64,000 bases of DNA. It comes from Kitagawia praeruptora (taxonomy: Eukaryota; Streptophyta; Magnoliopsida; Apiales; Apiaceae). Position 1 is the stretch's first letter. The number at the start of each line of letters is the position of its first letter. Below the pieces are notes generated by a model. That model did no database searches. It worked only from the letters and a program-made list of their open reading frames with translations, and was not told where the DNA came from. The DNA lies in NCBI GenBank assembly GCA_037693485.1, contig CM075344.1:38474501-38538500 (forward strand), read 5' to 3'. The position numbers were made by a program, and so were the translations under genes. Below are positions 55,937-64,000 of this stretch, piece by piece.

Positions 55937-57043
55937 ATGGCACCAAAGAGAGCTAGGGTTGTTGGTAGTAGTTCCCGTGGTCGTTCATTGTCTGTTTCTG
56001 ACTCGAGTTCGGGAGATGAGGGTATGGAGAAGTTTCGTTCTGAGGAGGCTAGGGCTGAGTATGTGAAGTTGCTGACTCGGTCCGTAGCGAAGGATAGGAT
56101 TTGGTTGCCCGTTGCTGCTGATGGTGAGATGGTGGCTATGATTGAGGAGAGGGGTTGGCAGGGTTTGTGTGAGCTTGCATCCGCTGTCCCGTTGACTATA
56201 GTTCGGGAATTCTATGCGAATGCCAGGGAGAACAGGGATGGTTATTCACTTGTCCGAGGGTTTACTATTGATTACACTGCTCGTGCTATTCGGCTGTTAC
56301 TTGGGTTGCCGGATAGACCTGTTGGGGTGGAGGACTGGACTTTTAAGGCCAGGTCCGAGGTTGATTTAGATGAGGTGGTGGCACGTCTGTGTGTGCCAGG
56401 TACGACATGGAAATTGAAGGTTGGGTCAACTGAGAAGGCTACATTTCCATCTGCCGCGATGAACAGATATGCTAGGGCTTGGAATTCTTTTATTTGTGCG
56501 AATCTGTTGCCTACTACACATACACATGAGGTGACAGTTGAGCGAGCTATCTTGCTGTGGGCTATTCTGAATGGACATTATATCGATGTGGGATATTTGG
56601 TGAATCAGAGTATGCTGCGCTTCTTGAGGGTGTCTTCGGGGGCAGTTCCTTATGGTTCTATTGTTACGAGGATGTGTGCTAATGCTGGGGTGACATGGTC
56701 GTCTGAGGAGCCGATTCAGATGCCAGCTGGACCTATCGATGTGTCGAAGTTGGGGGAATGGCCTGGCGGCATTCCTCATCCTAGGGGTCTGGGCTATGCG
56801 ATTGCTGGCGCTCCTCCAGTTGCTCCTGTTGCTGTCTCGAGTGCTTCGCATGATAGGAGGATGATGAGGCGGATGGATGCATTGTATGAGAGCCATAGCC
56901 GGTTTTCAGCAAGGTTGACTCAGGCTTTCAGTTCTGCCTTTGGAGCTAGTGGTGCCCATGTTGAGTGGCCAGTCTTTGGATCGGACACTATATATCCACC
57001 TCCAGATTCTCCACCCGAGGAGGGTGATGACGCTGCGGCGTAG
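55937..57043 (+). CDS. ORF2 in the env position (putative plant transposon protein domain)
   Basis: 368 residues from MAPKRARVVGSSSRGRSLSV. The N-terminus is basic and Ser-rich, resembling a nuclear localisation signal. The middle has MVAMIEERGWQGLCELAS, VREFYANARENRDGYSLVRG, IRLLLGLPD and VERAILLWAILNGHYIDVG, the pattern of the domain called 'putative plant transposon protein' that often accompanies Athila-like elements. The C-terminus has a DRRMMRRMDALYESHSRFS helix and an acidic PPPDSPPEEGDDAAA tail. The frame is open upstream to ATG 55796; that 47-residue extension is hydrophobic (ILLLFLITM), but MAPKRAR is the likelier start. No convincing membrane segment lies downstream, so a true envelope role is doubtful. 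Function unknown. Confidence 0.85.
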   Translation: MAPKRARVVGSSSRGRSLSVSDSSSGDEGMEKFRSEEARAEYVKLLTRSVAKDRIWLPVAADGEMVAMIEERGWQGLCELASAVPLTIVREFYANARENRDGYSLVRGFTIDYTARAIRLLLGLPDRPVGVEDWTFKARSEVDLDEVVARLCVPGTTWKLKVGSTEKATFPSAAMNRYARAWNSFICANLLPTTHTHEVTVERAILLWAILNGHYIDVGYLVNQSMLRFLRVSSGAVPYGSIVTRMCANAGVTWSSEEPIQMPAGPIDVSKLGEWPGGIPHPRGLGYAIAGAPPVAPVAVSSASHDRRMMRRMDALYESHSRFSARLTQAFSSAFGASGAHVEWPVFGSDTIYPPPDSPPEEGDDAAA

Positions 57044-57698
57044 GTATGTTTCTACTTTCCCTCGTATTTACTTCCATTCAATGGGGTCATTGAATATCTT
57101 AAGTTTGGGGGTGGTTTGGGGGAAAAGTATTGTATATGTTGTATATGTTTCATTATGTTCATGTTAGGATATCATGTTTTGCATATTAGTTGTAGATCAT
57201 GCATTTTATGTTCGTATTATCTATGTTTGTTTCATATAGGACATTTTGTTTTATTTTCGTATACCATGTGAGTTTTCATTTAGTTGCATTTGCATGGCAT
57301 GCATTTTTCATGATCCCTTAAAATGAGCTGATTCTGATTGATAGGTAGATGTTGATTTGAGTGTGATGATAATGAGTAGAGGGCTGATTTATAGTTCCTA
57401 GGTAATTGACTTGCATGTTCAGAAACAAAATTTTTACACAGTCTCATTGGGGTGCTTTTGGGGGTAGGTTGGAGTCATGCATGTTGGATGTTTTGAGATT
57501 AATCACTTGTTTATTCTTAGAATTTTCGTTATTCCCTTTATAGCGTAAGAACATTAAAGTCTAAGTTTGGGGGAAAACAGGAATTTCATGCTAGTTGTTA
57601 ATATTTGTCAATAAAGGCTAGGCGTCAATTGGCTAGTAGCCAGCTCATATTTATATGAGTAGTCTAGGGTTGGAAATGAGAAAGGCTCATTCCAGATT

Positions 57699-57702
<4 letters not shown>

Positions 57703-57735
<33 letters not shown>

Positions 57736-57779
57736 GAAAAAAAGAAAAAAAAAAAGAAAAAAAAAAAAAAAAAAAAAAA
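57703..57779 (+). repeat. A-rich tract conserved between the two Athila-like copies
   Basis: Nearly pure A with sparse G and C. The old antisense copy has the equivalent T/C tract at 61689-61751. It is not the end of the transcript, because about 750 bp of internal sequence follow. Confidence 0.75.
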
Positions 57780-58514
57780 GAGTCAAGTTTTGTTTGTTGA
57801 ATGCAAAATTAACCAGAGTGAGCTCTTTAATACTCGAGTAATTAAGTCTGAGGGGACTTAGTCCTAGTGACCTAAGGCTTTATAGTCTGGGATCCTGCTG
57901 ACCTAACACTCGCTACATGGGTATTATTGTATAAGCCTTTTGGGGTCTCATTCATTGCACGGTTAAATAAGCATGCGTAGTATATATGTAGTGTCATAGC
58001 ATAGTAATAAAGCATGAGTTTCTGTCTACCTTGGATAAGGGTGGAGGTGTTCTTAGGTTATGGAGTGTCTACAGTCTATTCTAGTTATAAACCTGTGATT
58101 GTCTTGACGGAAAGCAAGTATGATTTTTGACCTATTTCTGGGGGTATTTCTGATGAGCATTGCACACACGCACGTTTCTGTCATGTACTGTTAGTATACG
58201 GGGATTTAGTCGAGCTCTGCTTGGATTTGTTGCATTCGTTGAGATATTTGCTTGTTAGTTGGTTTTGGTGAGTTTGAAGGGGATCTTGCATTTTTCATAT
58301 TAGTTGCATTCATGCATTGCATTGCATTAGGTTAAATGGATTTTGTGGGTACATTCGCTATAGGCCCTCACGAGACCTTACTCGTCCACTAGGGCTGCCT
58401 AGGGGTTTAAAGGGCTTGTTGCATATGCTAAATGCAACCGTGATCACCTACGGAAGTGGTACTAGCTAGTTGTATATATTTTTGTTTGTGTATGCTTGAG
58501 GACAAGCATCGGTT

Positions 58515-58528
58515 TAAGTTTGGGGGTG
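58515..58528 (+). promoter_or_regulatory. Polypurine tract (plus-strand primer)
   Basis: TAAGTTTGGGGGTG ends directly at the 3' LTR (58529). The same word occurs at 57100 and 57562. Confidence 0.85.
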
Positions 58529-60148
58529 TGATAAGTGGATTTATATCCACTTGGATCGTTCTATTTTGGCTTAAATTGGTGTTTTGTATCTCAAGTATTG
58601 GTGTGTTTTAATGTGTTTTGTGAGAATTGTGCAGGATATAATTCCAGGTGCAAGTATGGAATTTTCAGTGGATAAACAGTGTCTCTAAGCTTAAAGAAAT
58701 AAGGATTGAAGTTGCAAAAGAAATGGAAGGAGAAAACGGTTGAAGGACACAAAGTCAGTCTGTGCAGAATTAGGTGCGCGCGGGCGCGGCCAGTTGTAGT
58801 GCATCTGCGCGCGGGCGCGCTCAACAGGACTGCAAGATTTCACCAGGCGCGGGCGCGCTGGATTTAGCTTGTGGCGCGCGCGGCCGCGCGGGGACTCGAC
58901 AGAAATTTCTGGAACTCAACTTCTAATAGGAAACTGCATTAATTCTTCTCCTAATCCACATTGTGATTGCTTTGGACGACCAGAACGTTCCAGAATCAGT
59001 TTAAACATGGGAATTGCACTTCTAATCAAATCGAAGATGGAAAATTACCGGAATTCTATCCTATTTCAAATACGGTAATCGCTTGGTCAAGGAGGCACTT
59101 GGGGGCTATAAATACACACCTTGGGGCACAGAAAAATAATCATCTACACATCCTACACACATAATTCGTTCAGAGCAAGAAGGGAGAGAAGCCAAGGCGA
59201 GGAACGTGACGACAAGAAGATCTAGACATAGCTTTCTTGTATTCCTTTGTTAGGCGTATCTTGTGGATGCTCATTACTTTTCCGGATTTGTTCGCTAAAC
59301 CTTGTTTTATTATTGATTTATTCATCTTCTTCTTTATCTTGTTTAATATCATGCTTTCATCAAATCCCATGGTGACGAAAGGTTCGATTATGAACTAATC
59401 GTTATCGTGGGGTCCTAGTGGATTTATCTATGTAGCTTAGTAGTTTGCATGCCTTAGAGATTTATGTGTGGTGAATTATTGATATCCTTGTATGGTTGTG
59501 CTTATTGAATTTAGGTGCGTCGCGAACATCTAATTTGTTAATCTCTTGCTAAACGAGAGTGGATCTTGAGATTTAGAACTTGCCATGCTAGCATAGGATA
59601 GGTTGATGTTAAGCATCATGATTTGTGGCATGAATAGAGATATTATGCTACCCTATGTGATCTAAGTGAATAACTTGTGCTTCAACCTTTATGTTTTCAA
59701 ATTCTATAGAGATATAGGGTCTAAACATAATAGGTGCCTATTCATCTTCTATCTCTTTTGTGGATGTATGTCTAGATTGGTACTAGTATACCGAGAGGTA
59801 ACTTGTACTCTTTTCGTGTTGTTCGATCAGATATCAAAACCATCGCATGTTTTAATCGAAGGCTGCAACTCTAAGTGAAGTAGATAATGAAACTAGGATT
59901 TCATGTTTATTCTCATATAAGTAATCAGATTTTAATTCTAGTTAATTGTTTAATACTTAGTTCTATAATTTGCATCTTAGTTTAAATTAGTAAATTAAAC
60001 CCTATTTGTTATTTTCTTAGCAGTGAATTAAAACCATACATTATTGCATAGACATATTTTCTGAGTAAAATTTGACCAAGATCTCTGTGGAACGAACTTT
60101 AATTGTATTACTTGTGACTACGTGCGCTTGCGTGAATTTTGCATAACA
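58529..60148 (+). repeat. 3' LTR of the young Athila-like element
   Basis: Matches the 5' LTR at an offset of 10,380 bp with a single visible change (58668). Followed by TSD GACTC. Confidence 0.97.
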
Positions 60149-61688
60149 GACTCCCCTAATTATGTTAAGATCTCATTAACAGATCAGCAAAGCAGAAAAT
60201 CACATAATCAAGCATGCATGAATACCACGGAATACTACCCAATCCTCAGATTAGAGAATTAGTTACGCATATTTAATAAAGAAAACATAATAATAATGAT
60301 AATGAATGAAAACATAATATTGAAGAAAGAATTGAAGATCGAAAGTACCTTGATACGATTAAAAGCTATGAATTGTTATGATTTACAATGGTATGATGTG
60401 TTTAAATAGGCTCTACAAATCTTGCCCAGCAAGATATTACCTTCTATTACAATTAGAATTTAAAGAAGGTACCCAAAACTGCCCAGAATACAATTAGAAT
60501 TAGAAAAGGGCAAAACAGTAAATTCATGGCCTTCTTTTATAAGAACACGTGCGCGACTTCATTCAGCACGTCCCTTGCACTTGTTTCCTATCCCAGGTTG
60601 TAGAAAATCTCTCAAGCTTCGCGTGGGCAGTAAGATCGCTGAAAACGGACTTCTAGAACTCCAGATATGGCCAAAACAGTATAAGCTGCGCAGCCTTCCC
60701 GGAAAATCCGAATTTTAATCAATTAAATCTCCAAAAACGACAAAAGCTTAGATATTCTTGCAAACCTGTACAACTACACAAAACACATCAAAACTACACA
60801 AACTTGAGTCCAAAACAATCAATTTAAGCCGATATAGAATGTTCCAAGTGGATATAAAATCCACTTATCAAACACCCCCAAACTTAAACCGATGCTTGTC
60901 CTCAAGCATAAACAATTACAACTACCTAATTAGTACCACTTCCGTAGGTGATCACGGTTGTATTTGGCATATGCAACAAGCCCTTTAAACCCCTAGGCAG
61001 CCCTAGTGGACGAGTAAGGTCTCGTGAGGGCCTGTAGCGAATGTACCCACAAAATCCATTTAACCTAATGCAATGCAATGCATGAATGCAACTAAATGAA
61101 AATGCAATTAATCTAGTACTAATATCCTACCATACCTTCAAATCCTCTCATGCCATATCAACTTAAGAATCAAAGTAAATACGCAATGTCTTGGTGTCGA
61201 AAGTGCAAGTATTCACATAGTCTACTCAATGAACATGCATAAGTTCTCACAAGCCCATGTCAAGTGTAAGAATAAGTTAGTATACATGCTAAGCCTACAA
61301 GAGCACATCTTTGAGACAACACTCGGGATCTCATACGCAAGAACAAGCAAACACTCACAATCCACTCACAAAAGAATATTCACTCAAGAACAAGGGTAAG
61401 TGTATCACTCAATTCCAACAAAATCATAAACATGCTTGACATTTGGTATCAATCTAACTCTTAACACAACATACATCAATGACGATAATCAAAAGGTCTT
61501 TAATTGGGTTGAAACGGGGGCTAGGGACAAGGTATGTCAAATAAGCCAAAACAGGTGAAGTGTCAAAAGCTAGTAAGCACCATAATAAATCATACATAAC
61601 ACCCTATTTTCTCCCACATAAATTTTACTAAGAACACTCGACTAGTCGACTAAAGTAGGATCACAACAAACACAAACATGCTCTCATA

Positions 61689-61751
61689 ATATATTTTTTT
61701 TTCTTTTTTCTCTTTTTCTTTTTTTTTCTCTTTTTTTTTCTTTTTTTTTTC
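61689..61751 (-). repeat. Pyrimidine tract, counterpart of the A-rich tract of the young element
   Basis: Runs of T broken by single C on the plus strand, hence A/G on the sense strand of the old element, at about the same place relative to its PPT as 57703-57779 in the young one. Confidence 0.7.
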
Positions 61752-62487
61752 CGAGAGCTAAATAAAACAATAATATAAATAATAACAATGATCCCCCAAT
61801 TTATTACATATGCCGACTATCAAGTAAACAACCAAACCCAATCTCAATATTTTCCCCAAAAGTATGACCAACAATAAACCCCTCCTTGCACACCTTATTA
61901 CTCCCTTAAGCACTATACTAGCCTTTGACAATGTGGGTTCAAATTAATGTAAGGCCAATACAAGAAAAAGATATAGGCAAGTAATGTGGTGTGTCACCGA
62001 AAGAATAGGATTAAGCTCAATGGGTAACTAATTGATCATTTTAATATGATGTGGTAATATGGGAAAATATGCGGTTATTCCTAATTGCCTTTATCATTTT
62101 AATCGTCAAATAATGTCATGCGTTTCAAGAAAGACCTCAAACAACTGCTAGCAATGCAAACAATCCGTGGACACTCAAGCAAACGAATAAATTGCAAATA
62201 TGCAATAAGGCTCAAAAACTCACTTGGTGGAAAAACATACTCAATCCCAAGCAAACATCTCTCTAACGCACCAACTTGTATTCAAAGCATGCAAACTAAA
62301 TCATCTTGCACATATTCATGTCCTTCTAATCACTTACAGCATTCAATAAGTCTACTAGCTTCAACTTACTAGTGTATGTGTGTGCACAAGAACAAAGCAT
62401 ATCACTTCTCAATCAAAAGCGTCAACAACACAAAATTCCTATCAAGCATGGGTGCAAATGCAAACTACTATGAACTCACATGAATAC

Positions 62488-62545
62488 AAAAAAAAAAAAC
62501 AGAATGTCCTATATGAAACAAACTTAGATAACACAAACATAAATT
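62488..62545. repeat. ~58-bp direct repeat, copy 1 (copy 2 at 63363-63420)
   Basis: Both copies run from an A-tract through CAGAATGTCCTATATGAAAC to AACACAAACATAAAT with one visible difference (CTTAG/CATAG). In the young element this sequence is present once (about 57195-57250, reverse orientation). So the ~820 bp between the copies, with the TA runs, the MITE and the GC-rich block, is extra. Confidence 0.85.
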
Positions 62546-62556
62546 GTGTTGTGTGA

Positions 62557-62613
62557 AAAAAAAAAATATATATATATATATATATACAAACATAAAAAAA
62601 ATTGTGTTGTGTG

Positions 62614-62685
<72 letters not shown>
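62557..62685. repeat. TA microsatellites with a small duplicated unit
   Basis: Two TA runs (about 62567-62585 and 62616-62685) are each preceded by AAATTGTGTTGTGTGAAAA, a tandem duplication. The long run is the site where the MITE at 62686 sits. ORFs reading YIYIYI here are artefacts of the repeat. Confidence 0.95.
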
Positions 62686-62687
<2 letters not shown>

Positions 62688-63072
62688 CCTTTGCTCCATA
62701 AAGAACACTCTTTTTTTTTTTTGCTAAAATAAAAAGAACACTCTTATATAAAGAACAATAAAGAACACTATAAAATCATTTATTCCAATAGATCCATTGG
62801 CCCCGCCAGGGGCACCCAATACAAAAAGTTCTTATTTTTTTAGGCTCTATCCATCCAGCAAAAAAAATTGAAAATTTTACTGTTCATGATGACGTCACTG
62901 ATGACGTCATCGATGAACAGTAAAATTTTCATTTTTTTTTTGCTGGATGGATAGAGCCTAAAAAAATAAGAACTTTTTGTATTGGGTGGCCCCGCCAGGG
63001 GCAATGGATCTATTAGATATGAGGTGTTCTTTGTTGTTCTTTATTTAAAGTGTTCTTTATGGAGTCCAACCC
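62686..63072. mobile_element. Palindromic MITE inserted in a TA microsatellite
   Basis: The ends GGCCTTTGCTCCATAAAGAA (left) and the reverse complement GGGTTGGACTCCATAAAGAA (right) are inverted. Symmetry runs through GATCCATTG, GTATTGGGTG, GGCTCTATCCATCCAGCAAA and AAAATTTTACTGTTCAT to a core with two TGACGTCA sites (62890-62897, 62902-62909). TA runs flank both sides (to 62685 and from 63073), so it went into a TA repeat. Confidence 0.85.
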
Positions 63073-63098
63073 TATATATATATATATATATATATACA
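63073..63098. repeat. TA microsatellite right of the MITE
   Basis: A TA run of about 25 bp, the other side of the target microsatellite. Confidence 0.9.
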
Positions 63099-63099
63099 G

Positions 63100-63290
63100 A
63101 ACAGTACCGCGCTGACTGCGCCACAAGGCTGCCAGCGCCGAGTAACGCAGATCAAGACAGCGCCAATAGCCCCGTAGCGCTGTTAGCGCCATGACACGCA
63201 GATCAGGACGGCGCAACTAGCGCCCTAACACGCTGCTTCAAACGGCGCAACAGGCGTCCCAGCGCTGTCAGCGCCCTCCTCCTGCACGTG
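63100..63290. repeat. GC-rich block of AGCGCC/GGCGCA quasi-repeats
   Basis: A ~52-bp unit containing AGCGCC, ACGCAGATCA and GGACGGCGCAAC or AGACAGCGCCAAT occurs twice (from about 63134 and 63185), with a weaker third part to 63290. The block is GC-rich in an AT-rich setting and lies inside the duplicated segment of the old element. It recalls the GC blocks in the young LTR but is not the same sequence. Confidence 0.75.
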
Positions 63291-63574
63291 TGCATTTTTT
63301 GTCCCTTAAAACCTAAAATTCTTTCACTTCTTTTATTCATTCTCATATCCTATTTCTATTTAAAAAAAAAAAAAAAAACAGAATGTCCTATATGAAACAA
63401 ACATAGATAACACAAACATAAATGCATAATTTACTACTACTAATATGCAAAGCATGAAATCCTACATGAATAAATAATACAACAACTTACTAATCCCTCA
63501 AACCACCCCCAAACTTAAAATATTCAATGTCCGCATTGAATGGAAGTAAATACAAGGTATAGAAGAAAACATAC

Positions 63575-63665
63575 CTACTCATCCTCGCTAGCATCACCCT
63601 CGTCATCCTCGTCAGATGAATCAGGTGGTGGATACGGCGTACGAGCTCCATAGACTGGCCACCTT
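63575..63665 (-). pseudogene. ORF2 C-terminal remnant of the old Athila-like element
   Basis: On the minus strand WPVYGARTPYPPPDSSDEDD ... EDE* matches the end of the intact ORF2 (WPVFGSDTIYPPPDSPPEEG). Only about 30 codons remain; right of it the sequence is leader-like DNA (TTGGGTAAATC near 63736-63745), so nearly all of ORF2 has been deleted in this copy. Confidence 0.8.
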
Positions 63666-63690
63666 GCCTGAATACTACAAAATCCAATTG

Positions 63691-63929
63691 ACAAGAACAC
63701 AAATTCGTAATAAAAATAAGATTAGAGAAAAAGATTTACCCAATACGAATCGAAGAGGTGAACTTGCAATTAATTCCTCTTTAGAATTGAATTTTTAGAG
63801 ATTTAACTAAATAGAAGAGGAATTGTATTTGTATGTATAGGTGGGTATATATCAAAGATGATGAATATGATAAAAAAATAAAAAAAAATAAAAAAATAAA
63901 AAAAATTTAGAAGGTACGAAATTTGATGA

Positions 63930-63933
<4 letters not shown>
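63691..63933. other. Leader-like sequence of the old element, AT-rich
   Basis: Resembles the spacer upstream of ORF2 in the young element (CCCACCTATACATACAAATA, CAATTCCTC on the minus strand). No gene. Confidence 0.45.

Positions 63934-64000
<67 letters not shown>
63934..64000. repeat. AAT microsatellite running off the window
   Basis: More than 20 repeats of TAA up to the last base; the true length is unknown. Confidence 0.98.

Larger units (their letters stand above)
57044..58528 (+). other. Non-coding 3' region of the young element
   Basis: 1.5 kb without ORFs, conserved in outline in the old antisense copy (60871-63574). It has three copies of TAAGTTTGGGGG (57100-57111, 57562-57573 and the PPT), an A-rich tract at 57703-57779, and words such as CCTCACGAGACCTTACTCGT (about 58366) that are present in both copies. 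Confidence 0.7.
48149..60148 (+). mobile_element. Complete young Athila-like Ty3/Gypsy retrotransposon (12,000 bp)
   Basis: Exact TSD GACTC (48144-48148 and 60149-60153). LTRs 48149-49768 and 58529-60148 are 1,620 bp each and differ at one site seen by eye (48288 A, 58668 G). PBS TGGCGCCGCTGCCGGGGATC matches the 3' end of tRNA-Asp with one mismatch, as in Athila/Tat elements. Gag-pol is one intact ORF, followed by a spacer, an intact ORF2 in the env position, a 1.5-kb non-coding tail and a PPT. Integrase has no chromodomain, and the RT is of the Athila type. It appears to be a recent, potentially autonomous copy. Confidence 0.95.
60149..63690 (-). mobile_element. Old antisense Athila-like element, 3' part (LTR, PPT, 3' region, ORF2 remnant)
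   Basis: On the minus strand the 3' LTR starts TGATAAGTGGATTTTATATC at 60870 and runs down through 60149 and, after the young insertion, 48148-47640. The PPT TAAGTTTGGGGGTG is at 60884-60871. The tail (60900-61100) is homologous to 58300-58500 of the young element, and 63480-63577 to 57040-57130. LTR sequence differs a lot from the young LTR, so the two are related subfamilies. The gag-pol part would lie beyond the right edge or is lost. Confidence 0.8.

Noticed and set aside
56426..56896. 156-codon antisense ORF under ORF2
   Set aside because: Shadow frame of ORF2, which is supported by similarity to its remnant in the old copy.
57655..57861. Lysine-rich ORF
   Set aside because: Translation of the A-rich tract.
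62442..62732. Open frames coding long runs of Tyr-Ile on both strands
   Set aside because: Pure translation of a TA microsatellite; no protein evidence.

Overview
The window is nuclear DNA of a dicot plant. The signs are intron-rich plant genes (a 19-exon GH35 beta-galactosidase, a 3-exon thioredoxin h), a tandem UDP-glycosyltransferase (UGT) cluster, AT-rich intergenic DNA full of MITEs, and plant-type Copia and Athila-like Gypsy LTR retrotransposons. An asterid such as an umbellifer would fit, but nothing here fixes the species. There is no sign of bacterial, organellar or viral replicon sequence.

Layout. (1) 1-18.1 kb is a decaying UGT71-like cluster: the 3' end of one gene at the left edge, one intact single-exon gene (5576-7057), a truncated pseudogene (from 7412), two more short copies tied to Copia LTRs (8403 and 16047), and a frameshifted antisense pseudogene (16694-18142) whose 5' end is cut off by a second Copia fragment. 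A Pack-MULE with 154-bp terminal inverted repeats that carries a U-box/ARM gene fragment lies just upstream of the intact UGT. A 5-kb probable solo LTR with an exact TSD sits inside the first Copia element. (2) 18.1-33.4 kb is intergenic, with at least seven recognisable MITEs (Stowaway, Tourist, MULE and hAT types, several with exact TSDs). It also holds an element with seven TACGCA...TGCGTA palindromes, matched by a similar element at 1.3-3.2 kb, and antisense gene remnants including the C-terminal OB-fold region of an RPA70-like protein. (3) 33.5-44.1 kb is the real gene island: beta-galactosidase (+), the OST complex subunit OSTC (+), a deletion-fused beta-galactosidase pseudogene (+) and thioredoxin h (-). 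(4) 45.1-47.6 kb is an AT-rich array of Helitron-like repeats. (5) 47.6-63.9 kb is a nest: an old antisense Athila-like element whose 3' LTR was split by a very young, complete 12,000-bp Athila-like element (48149-60148). The young element has 5-bp TSD GACTC, two 1,620-bp LTRs with one difference seen by eye, a tRNA-Asp-type PBS, an intact 1,792-residue gag-pol ORF and an intact second ORF in the env position. The old copy also holds a palindromic MITE in a TA microsatellite. The window ends in an AAT microsatellite.

The genes do not form a pathway. Beta-galactosidase acts in the cell wall, OSTC in ER N-glycosylation, thioredoxin h in cytosolic redox control, and the UGT glucosylates small molecules. 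The main stories are repeated UGT duplication and decay through transposon activity, a recently active Athila-like element with several unexplained non-coding structures, and a candidate undescribed family of DNA elements marked by TACGCA/TGCGTA palindromes.
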